64,000 bases of DNA from Prevotellaceae bacterium (GCA_030531085.1 JAUNOM010000004.1:48056-112055), one strand, 5' to 3'; counted from the stretch's first letter, positions 16,757-26,648 are shown. Notes: generated by a model not told the origin, from the sequence alone. Numbers and translations: made by a program.

Positions 16757-17941
16757 ATGGAAGAATTCTACCGTACACATAGATACCTTGTCGAGCAATC
16801 CAATGCTCCTGTAAGACGTGCTCTTATGGATGAAATAGATTGGGATGCGCGAATGATAGGTATAAAAGGTACGCGCGGAATCGGCAAAACGACATTTCTG
16901 CTGCAATATGCGAAAGAGAATTATGAACTTGATGACAAGAGATGTCTTTACATCAATATGAATAATTTCTATTTTCAAGGACGGGGAATAGCCGATTTTG
17001 CAGGTGAGTTTTACAAACAGGGTGGACGTGTTCTGCTGATAGATCAGGTGTTTAAACAGTTTGACTGGAGTAGGGAACTGCGTAGATGCTATGATTTGTA
17101 TCCCAAGCTGAAATTGATTTTCACTGGGTCGAGTGTGATGAGATTGAAGAAGGAGAATCCGGAACTGGGTGAAATAGTAAAAAGTTATAACCTTAGAGGC
17201 TTCTCTTTTAGGGAATATCTGAACTTGAAGACAAGGAATGATTTCCGTATAGTGACACTCGATGAGATTTTGCGACATAAGGAACAGATCGTAAGTGAGA
17301 TATTGTCCAAAGTTAATCCGTTAGATTATTTCTTGAGCTATATTCATCACGGGTTCTATCCTTTGTTCAGAGAAAAGGATGACTTTGCGGAAAACCTGCT
17401 TAAGTCAATGAATATGATGACAGAAGTGGATATTCTCATGATAAAGCAGATAGAGCTTAAATACCTTACAAAAATCAAAAAGCTGTTTTATTTGCTTGCT
17501 GTTGGCGGACCACAGGCTCCGAATGTCAGCCAACTGGCACATGAGGTGAAAACCAGTCGTGCCACTGTGATGAATTATATAAAGTATCTTGCCGATGCGC
17601 GTCTGATAAACATAATATATCCAGTAGGGCAGAAATTCCCAAAGAAACCTACAAAGGTAATGTTGCATAATCCAAATCTGTATCAGGCTGTACTGCCTAT
17701 AAATGCTGACCAGCATACACTCATGGATACTTTCTTTGTAAATACAATGTGGAAGGATCATAAAGTGAACCAGTCAAGCCGTGATTTGTTTTATACTATT
17801 GATGGTGAGAAGCATTTCAAGGTTTGTAAAGAGACGGATATTCCAAGGGTGGGGAGTCAGGGTACGGTGTATTGCCAGTATACAGACAATCATGTAAGTG
17901 ATAATATAATTCCACTATGGCTTTTAGGATTTCTCTATTAG
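16757..17941 (+). CDS. AAA_14 / DUF4143 ATP-binding protein with altered key motifs
   Basis: This is a 394-residue protein. The N-terminal AAA domain has Walker A GTRGIGKTT (38-46); the sensor-like LIFTGSSVMRL and GFSFREYL are hallmarks of AAA_14. The C-terminal half has a winged-helix segment (ATVMNYIKYLADARLINIIY) and ends IIPLWLLGFLY as in DUF4143. Two departures stand out: Walker B is VLLIDQ (D96-Q97) where the family has DE, and the DUF4143 stretch that normally reads E-x-GGK-x-K is FKVCKETD. Members are often called archaeal-type or DUF4143 ATPases and are scattered, multicopy genes in Bacteroidetes; function is unknown. This copy has its own promoter. Confidence 0.82.
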   Translation: MEEFYRTHRYLVEQSNAPVRRALMDEIDWDARMIGIKGTRGIGKTTFLLQYAKENYELDDKRCLYINMNNFYFQGRGIADFAGEFYKQGGRVLLIDQVFKQFDWSRELRRCYDLYPKLKLIFTGSSVMRLKKENPELGEIVKSYNLRGFSFREYLNLKTRNDFRIVTLDEILRHKEQIVSEILSKVNPLDYFLSYIHHGFYPLFREKDDFAENLLKSMNMMTEVDILMIKQIELKYLTKIKKLFYLLAVGGPQAPNVSQLAHEVKTSRATVMNYIKYLADARLINIIYPVGQKFPKKPTKVMLHNPNLYQAVLPINADQHTLMDTFFVNTMWKDHKVNQSSRDLFYTIDGEKHFKVCKETDIPRVGSQGTVYCQYTDNHVSDNIIPLWLLGFLY

Positions 17942-18039
17942 AGGTAGACTTGAAGTGAATGGTAAAATGTCTTTATATAAAACATTAGAATACAACTAAT
18001 TAAAATATACGTTTTTAACCTTATCTTAATAACAAAACA

Positions 18040-21000
18040 ATGGCAAAAGAAAAAAAGTTTATCACTTGTGATGGTAACGAAGCCGCTGCTCATGTGAGCT
18101 ATATGTTCTCTGAAGTAGCTGCTATCTATCCAATCACTCCTTCGTCTCCAATGGCGGAGCACACTGATGACTGGGCTGCACGTGGTCGTAAGAACATGTG
18201 GGGACAGACAGTATTAGTACAGGAAATGCAGTCAGAAGGCGGTGCTGCCGGTGCCGTACACGGTTCTCTGCAGGCTGGTGCGCTCACTACTACTTTCACA
18301 GCGTCACAGGGCCTTCTGCTCATGATACCTAATATGTATAAGATTGCTGGTGAGTTGCTCCCATGTGTATTCGATGTTTCAGCGCGTACACTTGCTTCAC
18401 ACTCTCTCTGTATCTTTGGTGACCATCAGGACGTTATGGCTTGCCGCCAGACTGGTTTCGCAATGTTTGCTTCAAGCTCTGTTCAGGAGGTTATGGACTT
18501 GACAGCCATACCTCATCTTGCTACTCTTGAGACAAAGGTTCCATTCATTAATTTCTTTGATGGTTTCCGTACCTCACATGAGTATCATAAGATTGAGGTT
18601 ATGGATATGGAGGATATAAAGGCTATCACCCCACAGGAGTATGTAGAGGAGTTCCGCAACCGCGCCTTGACTCCAGAGCGTCCTGTAACACGTGGTACTG
18701 CTGAGAACCCGGAGACTTTCTTTACACACCGTGAGGCTTGCAACACTTACTATGACGCTATTCCTGAGGTTGTAGAGAAGTATTGCGCAAAGATATCAGA
18801 GATTACTGGTCGTGAGTATCATCTCTTCAACTATTATGGTGCTGATGATGCAGAGAATGTAATCATCCTTATGGGTTCTGCTTGTGAGGCTGCCAAGGAG
18901 GCTATCGATTATCTTGTAAGCCAGGGTAAGAAGGTTGGTATGGTTAATGTGCATCTGTACCGCCCATTCTCTGTAAAGCATCTCATCGCTGCTATTCCTG
19001 CAACTTGCAAGAAGATTGCTGTGCTTGACCGTACAAAAGAGCCGGGTGCAGAAGGCGAGCCACTGTATCTTGACGTTAAGTCTGCATTCTATGATGTAGA
19101 GAACCGTCCTCTGATTGTAGGTGGACGTTATGGCCTTGGTTCTTCAGATGTAACACCTGCTAAGGTTATTTCTGTATTCAACAACCTTGAGCTCCCAGAG
19201 CCAAAGAATCACTTTACTGTTGGTATCGTTGATGACGTTACAAACACTTCTCTGCCTGTAGTGGAGGAGATGGCTCTTGGTGGAAAGTCTATCTACGAGG
19301 CTAAGTTCTTCGGTCTTGGTGCTGACGGTACTGTCGGTGCAAATAAGAACTCTGTGAAGATTATTGGCGACAATACAAACAAGCATTGTCAGGCATACTT
19401 CTCTTATGACTCAAAGAAGTCAGGTGGTTTCACTTGCTCACATCTTCGTTTTGGTGATGAGCCGATCCGTTCTACCTATCAGATTACTACACCAAACTTT
19501 GTTGCGTGTCATGTACAGGCATACCTTAATATGTATGATGTAACACGTGGTATACGTGAGAATGGTTCTTTCCTTCTGAACACAATCTTCGATGGAGGGG
19601 AGCTTGTAAACTTCATACCAAATAAGGTAAAGCGTGTATTTGCTCAGAAGAACATTACCGTTTATTATATCAATGCGACAAAGATTGCGCAGGAGATAGG
19701 ACTTGGTAACCGTACCAATACAATTCTCCAGTCTGCATTCTTCAGAATTACAGAGGTAATACCTGTTGATCTCGCTGTAGAGCAGATGAAGAAATTCATC
19801 GTTAAGTCTTATGGCAAGAAGGGTCAGGATGTTGTTGACAAGAACTATGCAGCAGTAGACCGTGGTGGTGAGTACAAGCAGCTTGCTGTTGATCCTGCAT
19901 GGGCAAACCTTGCTGATGACGTAACTGTAGAGGATGATGCACCAGCATTCGTTAAGGAACTTGTTCGTCCTATCAATGCTCAGGCTGGTGACCTGCTGAA
20001 GGTTTCTGACTTTGTAAAGCATGATACAGTCGACGGTACTTGGCAGAATGGTACAGCCGCTTATGAGAAGCGTGGTGTGGAGGCTTTCGTTCCTGTATGG
20101 AATGTTGAGAACTGTATACAGTGTAACAAGTGTTCATTTGTATGTCCTCATGCTGCTATCCGTCCGTTCGTTCTGACAGACGAGGAGCTTAACGGCTATA
20201 ACGGACCTACACAGGAGATCAAGGCTCCAGCAGCGCTTAAGGGTATGCACTTTGTCATCGCACCTTCACCACTTGACTGTCTTGGATGTGGAAACTGTGC
20301 AGACGTTTGTCCTGGCAAGAAGGGCGAGAAGGCTCTTACTATGGTACCATACAATCCTGACAATGTAGAGATGCAGGAAGCTGCAAAGGCTTGGGATTAT
20401 CTCGTTAAGAATGTGAAGACTAAGCAGGATCTTGTGGACATCAAGCAGTCTCCAAAGAATTCTCAGTTCGCAACACCTCTCTTCGAGTTCTCTGGAGCTT
20501 GTGCTGGTTGTGGTGAGACACCATACGTGAAGCTCATCTCTCAGCTGTTCGGTGACCGTGAGATTATAGCTAACGCTACTGGCTGTTCTTCTATCTATTC
20601 AGCTTCTATACCTTCAACTCCTTATACTAAGAATGAAAAGGGACAGGGACCTGCATTCGACAACTCTCTGTTCGAGGACTTCTGTGAGTTCGGTCTTGGT
20701 ATGGTTATCGGTAACAAGAAGATGAAGGAGCGTGTAGCTATGCTTCTCCAGCAGGTTATTGACAGCGCAGATGCTCCAGCCGAGTACAAGGCTGCCGCTG
20801 CAGAGTGGATAGAGAAGCGTGAGGATGCCGATGAGACAAAGCGTCTTGCTGCAATCTTGAAGCCTTACATTGCTGAAGGCGCAGAGAAGGGATGTCCTGT
20901 ATGCAGTGAGCTTAAGACTCTTGACCACTACCTTATCAAGCGTTCACAGTGGATTATCGGTGGTGATGGTGCCTCTTATGATATCGGCTATGGTGGTCTT

Positions 21001-21612
21001 GACCATGTTCTTGCTTCTGGTGAGGATTTGAATATCTTTGTTATTGATACAGAGGTTTATTCAAACACTGGTGGTCAGGCTTCTAAGGCTACACCTCTTG
21101 GCGCTATAGCACAGTTTGCCGCTCAGGGTAAGCGTATCAAGAAAAAGGACCTTGGCATGATAGCAACAACGTATGGTTATGTGTATGTTGCACAGGTTGC
21201 TATGGGAGCTGATAATGCACAGTGCTTAAAGGCATTCCGTGAGGCGGAGGCTTACCATGGACCATCTCTCGTTATAGCATACGCTCCATGTATCAACCAT
21301 GGTCTGAAGATTAAGGGTGGCATGGGACGCAGTCAGGCAGAGGAAGCTCGTGCCGTAGAATGTGGATACTGGCATTTGTGGCGTTTCAATCCAGAACTGG
21401 CAGAGCAGGGTAAGAACCCATTCTCACTTGATTCAAAGGAGCCACAGTGGGATAAGTTCCAGGACTTCCTCATGGGTGAGGTTCGTTACCTTTCAGTGAA
21501 GAAGGCATATCCGGAAGAGGCTGATGAGCTCTTCGCTGAGGCACAGAAGATGGCTAAGCGTCGTTATCAGACATACGTTCGTCAGACAAAGATGGATTGG
21601 TCAGAAGAGTAA
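18040..21612 (+). CDS. nifJ: Pyruvate:ferredoxin (flavodoxin) oxidoreductase
   Basis: This 1190-residue single-chain PFOR is of normal length. In order: domain I with IYPITPSSPMAEHTDDWAA, domain II/III (gamma-like), and two ferredoxin-type clusters CIQCNKCSFVCPHAA and CLGCGNCADVCPG. The proximal cluster/TPP domain has CAGCGETPYVKL, GGDGASYDIGYGGLDH and the SNTGGQASKATP substrate loop. It oxidises pyruvate with CoA to acetyl-CoA and CO2, reducing ferredoxin; cytosolic. Codon use is strongly biased toward a few codons (CGT, GGT, AAG, CTT), which suggests high expression. It is monocistronic, with a terminator just after the stop. I found no clear consensus promoter in the 98-base upstream gap. 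Confidence 0.98.
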   Translation: MAKEKKFITCDGNEAAAHVSYMFSEVAAIYPITPSSPMAEHTDDWAARGRKNMWGQTVLVQEMQSEGGAAGAVHGSLQAGALTTTFTASQGLLLMIPNMYKIAGELLPCVFDVSARTLASHSLCIFGDHQDVMACRQTGFAMFASSSVQEVMDLTAIPHLATLETKVPFINFFDGFRTSHEYHKIEVMDMEDIKAITPQEYVEEFRNRALTPERPVTRGTAENPETFFTHREACNTYYDAIPEVVEKYCAKISEITGREYHLFNYYGADDAENVIILMGSACEAAKEAIDYLVSQGKKVGMVNVHLYRPFSVKHLIAAIPATCKKIAVLDRTKEPGAEGEPLYLDVKSAFYDVENRPLIVGGRYGLGSSDVTPAKVISVFNNLELPEPKNHFTVGIVDDVTNTSLPVVEEMALGGKSIYEAKFFGLGADGTVGANKNSVKIIGDNTNKHCQAYFSYDSKKSGGFTCSHLRFGDEPIRSTYQITTPNFVACHVQAYLNMYDVTRGIRENGSFLLNTIFDGGELVNFIPNKVKRVFAQKNITVYYINATKIAQEIGLGNRTNTILQSAFFRITEVIPVDLAVEQMKKFIVKSYGKKGQDVVDKNYAAVDRGGEYKQLAVDPAWANLADDVTVEDDAPAFVKELVRPINAQAGDLLKVSDFVKHDTVDGTWQNGTAAYEKRGVEAFVPVWNVENCIQCNKCSFVCPHAAIRPFVLTDEELNGYNGPTQEIKAPAALKGMHFVIAPSPLDCLGCGNCADVCPGKKGEKALTMVPYNPDNVEMQEAAKAWDYLVKNVKTKQDLVDIKQSPKNSQFATPLFEFSGACAGCGETPYVKLISQLFGDREIIANATGCSSIYSASIPSTPYTKNEKGQGPAFDNSLFEDFCEFGLGMVIGNKKMKERVAMLLQQVIDSADAPAEYKAAAAEWIEKREDADETKRLAAILKPYIAEGAEKGCPVCSELKTLDHYLIKRSQWIIGGDGASYDIGYGGLDHVLASGEDLNIFVIDTEVYSNTGGQASKATPLGAIAQFAAQGKRIKKKDLGMIATTYGYVYVAQVAMGADNAQCLKAFREAEAYHGPSLVIAYAPCINHGLKIKGGMGRSQAEEARAVECGYWHLWRFNPELAEQGKNPFSLDSKEPQWDKFQDFLMGEVRYLSVKKAYPEEADELFAEAQKMAKRRYQTYVRQTKMDWSEE

Positions 21613-21632
21613 AACTTATTAATAGTTAGCAT

Positions 21633-21670
21633 ATCAATCCCTCATCAGTTCCTGCTGATGGGGGATTGAT
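21633..21670 (+). terminator. Terminator of nifJ
   Basis: ATCAATCCCTCATCAG (21633-21648) pairs with CTGATGGGGGATTGAT (21655-21670), with one T·G pair, across a 6-base loop. TGTATTATTACT follows. Confidence 0.8.
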
Positions 21671-21738
21671 TGTATTATTACTATACTGCTTATATGTTTT
21701 TTTAACAGTAAATCTGCAGATGTTAGAGATTTTATTCG

Positions 21739-21746
21739 TAGTTTTG
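21739..21746 (+). promoter_or_regulatory. Possible -7 box for the nitroreductase operon
   Basis: TAGTTTTG fits TAnnTTTG, but no TTTG is found 19-20 bases upstream, so this is a weak call. It would give a leader of about 50 bases. Confidence 0.35.
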
Positions 21747-21801
21747 CAATGCTATGACATATCTATGGCACCAATATAAGTAAAAAACAAAGAATATTAA
21801 T

Positions 21802-22488
21802 ATGACTCTCCAAGAAGCTATAGTAGCACGACACAGTGTTCGAAAATACATAAAAAAGCCACTGTCAGAAGAGATAGTGGCAGTATTGAATGAGAAAATA
21901 GAAGAATGCAACAGGATAGGTGGATTACATATTCAATTAGTAACGAATGAGCCTAAGGCTTTCTCCGGAATATTTGCTTATGGGAAATTCTCTGGAGTGG
22001 AGAATTATATTGTTATGATAGGTGCCAAGTCAGATGATTTGGACAAGCGTATAGGATATTATGGTGAGCAATTAGTGCTGTTGGCGCAGACTTTAGGACT
22101 AAATACTTGTTGGGCTGGACTTTCTTATCGTAAGGTGAAAGGAACGTATCAGATTGCCGATGGAGAGAAATTGGCATGTATGATAGCCCTTGGATATGGA
22201 GAGACACAGGGTATAAAACGGAAATCGAAGACATTAAGTCAGGTTAGTAACATTGATGAAAGAACCCCAGAGTGGTTTCGTGATGGGATTAAAGCAGCCT
22301 TACTTGCACCAACGGCAATTAATCAACAAAAATTTTATTTCAGATATATACCGGCAGACAATGTTACCAAACCTCAGGTAATGGCGACCACAGTATTTTC
22401 TATGGTTGGTTACACTAATATGGATTTAGGAATAGCCAAATTGCATTTTGAGTTGGGAGCAGGAAAGGAAAATTTTGAATGGAGGTAA
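21802..22488 (+). CDS. Nitroreductase family protein
   Basis: The 228-residue protein has the family start AIVARHSVRKYIKKPL, the flavin-binding arginine motif RHSVR, and the middle GYYGEQLVLLAQTLGLNTCWAG followed by ACMIALGYGE, as in the FMN-dependent 'putative TM nitroreductase' subgroup. The end contains LLAPTAINQQKFYF, the usual SxxNxQ-type cofactor contact with Ala-Pro-Thr. It probably reduces a quinone, nitro or other electrophile with NAD(P)H; the substrate is unknown. It leads a three-gene run with the cupin and ZIP genes. Confidence 0.88.
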   Translation: MTLQEAIVARHSVRKYIKKPLSEEIVAVLNEKIEECNRIGGLHIQLVTNEPKAFSGIFAYGKFSGVENYIVMIGAKSDDLDKRIGYYGEQLVLLAQTLGLNTCWAGLSYRKVKGTYQIADGEKLACMIALGYGETQGIKRKSKTLSQVSNIDERTPEWFRDGIKAALLAPTAINQQKFYFRYIPADNVTKPQVMATTVFSMVGYTNMDLGIAKLHFELGAGKENFEWR

Positions 22489-22527
22489 AGAATATACAGT
22501 GTTTTCTTGTGTAATATACAATGAAAT

Positions 22528-22866
22528 ATGAAGAGAAATATCAATGAACTTGCGAGCATACCGTTAAATCATGATAGTGGAACTAAGAAGGTTCTATTTG
22601 ATTATAATGATATGGATACTCCATGTAGGCAGATAAGTGTGGCCGATTTTAAAATAGGCGATGTATGTGAACAGCATAAGCATGAGACTCTTGATGAACA
22701 TTTCTACTGGCAGACAGGAAAAGGACATTTTGTTATAGATGGACAACATATCCAATTTCAGGCAGGTGATTATATTTATGTATCTGCACAGTGTGAACAT
22801 TCAATATACTTTGAACAAGACAGTCAATGTGTATGCATCGGTATAGCGCTTGATTGGACAAGATAA
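22528..22866 (+). CDS. Cupin domain protein
   Basis: The 112-residue single-domain cupin has motif 1 CEQHKHETLDEHFYWQTGKG and motif 2 FQAGDYIYVSAQCEH, with three histidines and a glutamate available to bind a metal. These small cupins serve as enzymes or sensors; the substrate cannot be named. It lies 39 bases after the nitroreductase and 15 bases before the ZIP transporter gene. A role linked to metal handling is possible by context only. Confidence 0.83.
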   Translation: MKRNINELASIPLNHDSGTKKVLFDYNDMDTPCRQISVADFKIGDVCEQHKHETLDEHFYWQTGKGHFVIDGQHIQFQAGDYIYVSAQCEHSIYFEQDSQCVCIGIALDWTR

Positions 22867-22881
22867 AAAATCGAAATAGTT

Positions 22882-23640
22882 ATGACTCAGGTGTGGATCA
22901 GCGCTGCAGGATTATGTGGTGCAACAATAATAGGTTCTCTTATTGGATTCCTGTTTAAGGGATTATCGCATAAATATAACGACATTGTATTAGGATATTG
23001 TGCGGGCATAATGCTTGCTGCCTCAACGTTAGGATTGATAGCTCCTGCATTCGGTATGTCTGCATCAGGCAACTGGTGGATGATCATTGTCGGTGTAATG
23101 GCTGGTGCTTTTTTCTTGAGTGTGATTGATTTTGTCACACCGCATCTTCATTCAATAACAGGAATAGATCCAGAAGAACATAGAAATAATTCTAAGTTGA
23201 ACCATATTATGCTGTTTGTGATGGCTATCGCACTTCACAAGCTACCAGAAGGGATGGCGGCAGGAGTTAGTATGAATGAGATGACAGAAGGTAGTGCATC
23301 GTGGGCTGTATCTTTTGGTATCGCTCTACAGAATATTCCTGAGGGGATGGTTATTATAGCTCCGCTCTTATTGGCAGGGGTGTCTCGAATGCGTACGTTG
23401 CTAATCTCTGTAGCAATAGGATTGTTGGAGGTGGCAGGAGTATGGCTTGGGTATGGATTAGGAGCAAGCTCAATCACATTCCTTCCTGTCATGCTTGGTT
23501 TTGCAGGAGGTTCTATGTTGTATGTCACCTTTGATGAGATGATACCAGAGACTCATGCACATGGTTACCAAAAATATGCCACTTATGCATTGATGCTTGG
23601 CTATATGACATTGTTGTTGTTGGAGAAAGTGTTTGAGTGA
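22882..23640 (+). CDS. ZIP family divalent metal transporter (ZupT-like)
   Basis: The 252-residue integral membrane protein has about eight helices. The paired ZIP metal-site motifs are ALHKLPEGMAAG in helix IV and ALQNIPEGMVII in helix V, with a short charged loop (DPEEHRNNSK) between helices III and IV. It most likely imports zinc, perhaps iron or manganese, across the inner membrane. It is the third gene of the nitroreductase-cupin-ZIP run and converges with trmN6, the two stop codons being only 5 bases apart with no hairpin visible between them. Confidence 0.92.
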   Translation: MTQVWISAAGLCGATIIGSLIGFLFKGLSHKYNDIVLGYCAGIMLAASTLGLIAPAFGMSASGNWWMIIVGVMAGAFFLSVIDFVTPHLHSITGIDPEEHRNNSKLNHIMLFVMAIALHKLPEGMAAGVSMNEMTEGSASWAVSFGIALQNIPEGMVIIAPLLLAGVSRMRTLLISVAIGLLEVAGVWLGYGLGASSITFLPVMLGFAGGSMLYVTFDEMIPETHAHGYQKYATYALMLGYMTLLLLEKVFE

Positions 23641-23645
23641 TTTTT

Positions 23646-24341
23646 TTACAAATAAAAATCTTCTGTTATTTTACTGTACCATTCACTGTGTTGTCCATTG
23701 TTCATTAAGCATTGTGTGATATTCTGTATCTGGTTCGGCATTTGTTTCGTTATAGAAAGTATCACCCGTTTAGGTTCTTTTTTTTCTACTGTGCGTATAA
23801 ATATGCGTTGGGTTATGTAAAGCGAGGCAAATGCACACTCATGCTCTATGCGTTTTACGCAGCTTGTAGGTATAATTATAGTGAATATTCCATTGTCTGT
23901 GAGTAAGGATGCTGTCATGCTTAAAAGAGTGGCATAGGGTAGTGTATTTGTATGTCGTGCTATGTTGCGCTTATAATCAGGACAATTAAGACTATCTTCA
24001 AAAAAAGGCGGATTACATATTATGCTGTCATATCTTATGGAAGGACAGAAATCTTTAAGATCGACATTTAGAATCGTTATACGTTCTGCAAATGGTGATA
24101 TTTGCACATTATGACAGGCCTGCGTAACAGCGTCATCGTCAATGTCTATTCCTGTGATTAGTGCATTGGGAAAACGCTGGGCCATCATCAATGCGGCAAG
24201 AGCAGTGCCTGTGCCAATATCAAGTATTCTTTGTCCTCCATCTGCGAGACTGCCAAGGAGAACCCCGTCTGTACCAACTTTCATGGCACAAAGATCGTGA
24301 TAAACGGTAAATTGCTTGAAACGAAAATAGTTATTGGACAT
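23646..24341 (-). CDS. trmN6: tRNA1(Val) (adenine(37)-N6)-methyltransferase
   Basis: The 231-residue protein starts FRFKQFTVYHDLCAMKVGTD, the YfiC/TrmN6 signature. It has a Rossmann SAM site LDIGTGTALAALMMAQRFP and the catalytic N6-adenine motif ICNPPFFEDS. It methylates A37 next to the anticodon of tRNA1(Val). It follows uvrB by 35 bases on the same strand and may be cotranscribed with it. Confidence 0.92.
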   Translation of the reverse strand: MSNNYFRFKQFTVYHDLCAMKVGTDGVLLGSLADGGQRILDIGTGTALAALMMAQRFPNALITGIDIDDDAVTQACHNVQISPFAERITILNVDLKDFCPSIRYDSIICNPPFFEDSLNCPDYKRNIARHTNTLPYATLLSMTASLLTDNGIFTIIIPTSCVKRIEHECAFASLYITQRIFIRTVEKKEPKRVILSITKQMPNQIQNITQCLMNNGQHSEWYSKITEDFYL

Positions 24342-24376
24342 AATATTTCGTATTTTAATTAAGCGTTATGTAATAG

Positions 24377-26515
24377 CTACATCTTTTTCTTATTATTTTC
24401 TCGGGTTTCTCTCAGACATATAATCTCATCACGGAATTTTGCGGCTTGTTGGAAATCAAGATTCTTGGCGGCCTCTTTCATCCTTTCTGTTGCTGTAGCT
24501 ATAGCAAGCTCTAACTGATTGTCTGTCATATTGCAGATGATAGGTTCCGCTACCATGTGTGAAGTATAGTCTGGTTCTATATATGCTGTAGGTGTAACTT
24601 TTTTGTCTTCTTTTATTGCATTCTGCCAGCCTTCTCCAACAGGAGAGGCAGTTCCGTATGTTACGGTAGGTGTAACATTCATACGCAGTTTATCAAGAGC
24701 CTCTTCTGTTTTTAGTACTTTGGCTATACTATCACGGTTCAAGGCCTTTGTTATTTGTGTAGGTGTTATATTGTTAGCGGAGTTGTATGCAATCTGTTTT
24801 TTTCGTCTACGTTCTGTTTCCTCTATGGTCTGTTGCATACTTTCTGTTATAGTATCCGCATACATTATCACTTTACCGTTTACGTTGCGTGCCGCACGTC
24901 CTGCAGTCTGTGTCAAACTCCTGTGTGAACGTAAGAAACCCTCCTTGTCAGCATCAAGAATAGCCACAAGTGATACCTCTGGTAAATCAAGGCCTTCACG
25001 GAGCAGGTTAATACCGACAAGCACATCATATACTCCTGCACGTAAGTCATTTAGAATCTGTACACGGTCTATTGTACTTACATCAGAATGTATATAGCTT
25101 GTCTTAACTCCATTATTCAGCAGATATTCTGTTAATTCTTCTGCCATTCTTTTTGTCAGTGTTGTGACGAGGACGCGCTGGTGATGTTCCTCACATAGAT
25201 GTATTTCTTCCAGTAAATCGTCAATTTGATTTTCTGTAGGACGGACTTCTATAGGTGGATCAAGAAGCCCGGTAGGCCTTATCAACTGTTCCACTACAAC
25301 GCCATCAGAAGCTTGAAGTTCGTATTCTGCAGGGGTAGCGGAGACATATATGGTCTGATGCAGCATCTGCTCAAACTCTTCAAAACGTAATGGGCGATTA
25401 TCAAAAGCCGCTGGTAGACGGAAGCCATATTCTACCAGATTCTGTTTGCGTGAACGGTCACCACCATACATGGCGCGTATTTGTGGTATACTAACATGAC
25501 TTTCATCTATTACCATTAAAAAGTCATGTGGAAAGAAATCAAACAGGCAATATGGACGCTCACCTGGTTGGCGACCGTCAAAATACCTTGAATAATTCTC
25601 TATGCCAGAACAGTGTCCAAGTTCTTTGATCATCTCAAGGTCATATTCTACCCGTTCTTTAATACGCTGTGCCTTGATGTTTTCACCTATGCTGTTGAAG
25701 TAGTCTATCTGTTTGGACAGATCGTCCTGTATAAGTCGTACGGCTACTTCTTGCTGTTCTTTGGTTGTAACGAAAAGATTTGCAGGAAATATCTGATACT
25801 TGTCAAAAGATGCATGGCGCTTCATGGTGATAGCATCTATTTCCTCGATAGTTTCTATCTCATCATCCCAAAATGTGACGCGTAACAATGCTTCACTATA
25901 TGCCATTGCTATGTCAACGGTATCTCCTTTTACACGAAATTCTCCACGTTTTACTTCAATATCATTGCGAATATATAGAGCATCAACAAGATGCCGCAGA
26001 AAATCATTACGTTCAATATGCTGGCCTTTTTCAATAGTAATAATGCTACCCTGCATGGCTGTAGGCCCTCCCATACCATAAATACATGAGACAGAGGATA
26101 CAACAATAACATCCTGACGTCCGGAAAGTAAAGCGGTAACAGCAGACAGACGCAATCTGTCAATGTCTTCATTGATGGCCAGATCCTTTTCTATATAAGT
26201 ATCAGTTACAGGAAGATATGATTCTGGTTGATAGTAATCGTAATATGATACATAATACTCCACTGCATTATTAGGGAAAAAAGCCTTCATTTCCTCATAC
26301 AGCTGTGCGGCAAGTGTCTTGTTATGGCTTAGGATAAGTGTCGGTTTGTTAACCTGTTGTATGACATTCGCTATCGTAAAAGTCTTACCGGAACCTGTAA
26401 CACCTAAAAGTACTTGTGCAGTGTCACCGCGTTGTATTCCTGCGACAAGTTGCGCTATGGCTTCAGGCTGATCACCTGTAGGGGCATATTTTGATGTTAT
26501 ATGGAATGTTTGCAT
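24377..26515 (-). CDS. uvrB: Excinuclease ABC subunit UvrB
   Basis: The 712-residue protein begins MQTFHITSKYAPTGDQPEAI, the standard UvrB start. Motifs in order: Walker A GVTGSGKTFT, the beta-hairpin region YYDYYQPESYLP, DESHVS (Walker B), helicase motif V/VI LDADKEGFLRS and QTAGRAARN, and a C-terminal UVR domain (EAAKNLDFQQAAKFRDEI) that contacts UvrC. It is the damage-verification subunit of nucleotide excision repair. The frame extends 12 codons further upstream, but ATG 26551 falls inside the predicted -7 box, so ATG 26515 is chosen. Confidence 0.97.
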   Translation of the reverse strand: MQTFHITSKYAPTGDQPEAIAQLVAGIQRGDTAQVLLGVTGSGKTFTIANVIQQVNKPTLILSHNKTLAAQLYEEMKAFFPNNAVEYYVSYYDYYQPESYLPVTDTYIEKDLAINEDIDRLRLSAVTALLSGRQDVIVVSSVSCIYGMGGPTAMQGSIITIEKGQHIERNDFLRHLVDALYIRNDIEVKRGEFRVKGDTVDIAMAYSEALLRVTFWDDEIETIEEIDAITMKRHASFDKYQIFPANLFVTTKEQQEVAVRLIQDDLSKQIDYFNSIGENIKAQRIKERVEYDLEMIKELGHCSGIENYSRYFDGRQPGERPYCLFDFFPHDFLMVIDESHVSIPQIRAMYGGDRSRKQNLVEYGFRLPAAFDNRPLRFEEFEQMLHQTIYVSATPAEYELQASDGVVVEQLIRPTGLLDPPIEVRPTENQIDDLLEEIHLCEEHHQRVLVTTLTKRMAEELTEYLLNNGVKTSYIHSDVSTIDRVQILNDLRAGVYDVLVGINLLREGLDLPEVSLVAILDADKEGFLRSHRSLTQTAGRAARNVNGKVIMYADTITESMQQTIEETERRRKKQIAYNSANNITPTQITKALNRDSIAKVLKTEEALDKLRMNVTPTVTYGTASPVGEGWQNAIKEDKKVTPTAYIEPDYTSHMVAEPIICNMTDNQLELAIATATERMKEAAKNLDFQQAAKFRDEIICLRETRENNKKKM

Positions 26516-26548
26516 ATCTCTAACAGCGTATTTGACTTTTAAGGGATA

Positions 26549-26556
26549 CAAAATTA
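26549..26556 (-). promoter_or_regulatory. -7 box of the uvrB promoter
   Basis: TAATTTTG on the minus strand fits TAnnTTTG. The -33 region (ATTTATAC) is a poor match. It places transcription start near 26542, downstream of the longest possible start codon, and so helps decide the uvrB start. Confidence 0.5.
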
Positions 26557-26617
26557 ATCATTTTCTGTGTATAAATGTTATAAAATAACTTTTTTTTGCG
26601 AAAAAGTGGCATTCAGT

Positions 26618-26648
26618 TTTGATATTAAAATTATAATGTGTAACTTTG
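26618..26648 (+). promoter_or_regulatory. Promoter for the bamD-rpoZ operon
   Basis: TTTG (26618-26621), exactly 19 bases, TAACTTTG (26641-26648). The predicted start is about 26655, so the upstream ATG at 26646 cannot be used and the lipoprotein start at 26679 is right. Confidence 0.85.

Noticed and set aside
19438-20022. Antisense open frames within nifJ (up to 194 codons)
   Set aside because: They are shadows caused by the biased codon use of nifJ; no family similarity and no start signals.
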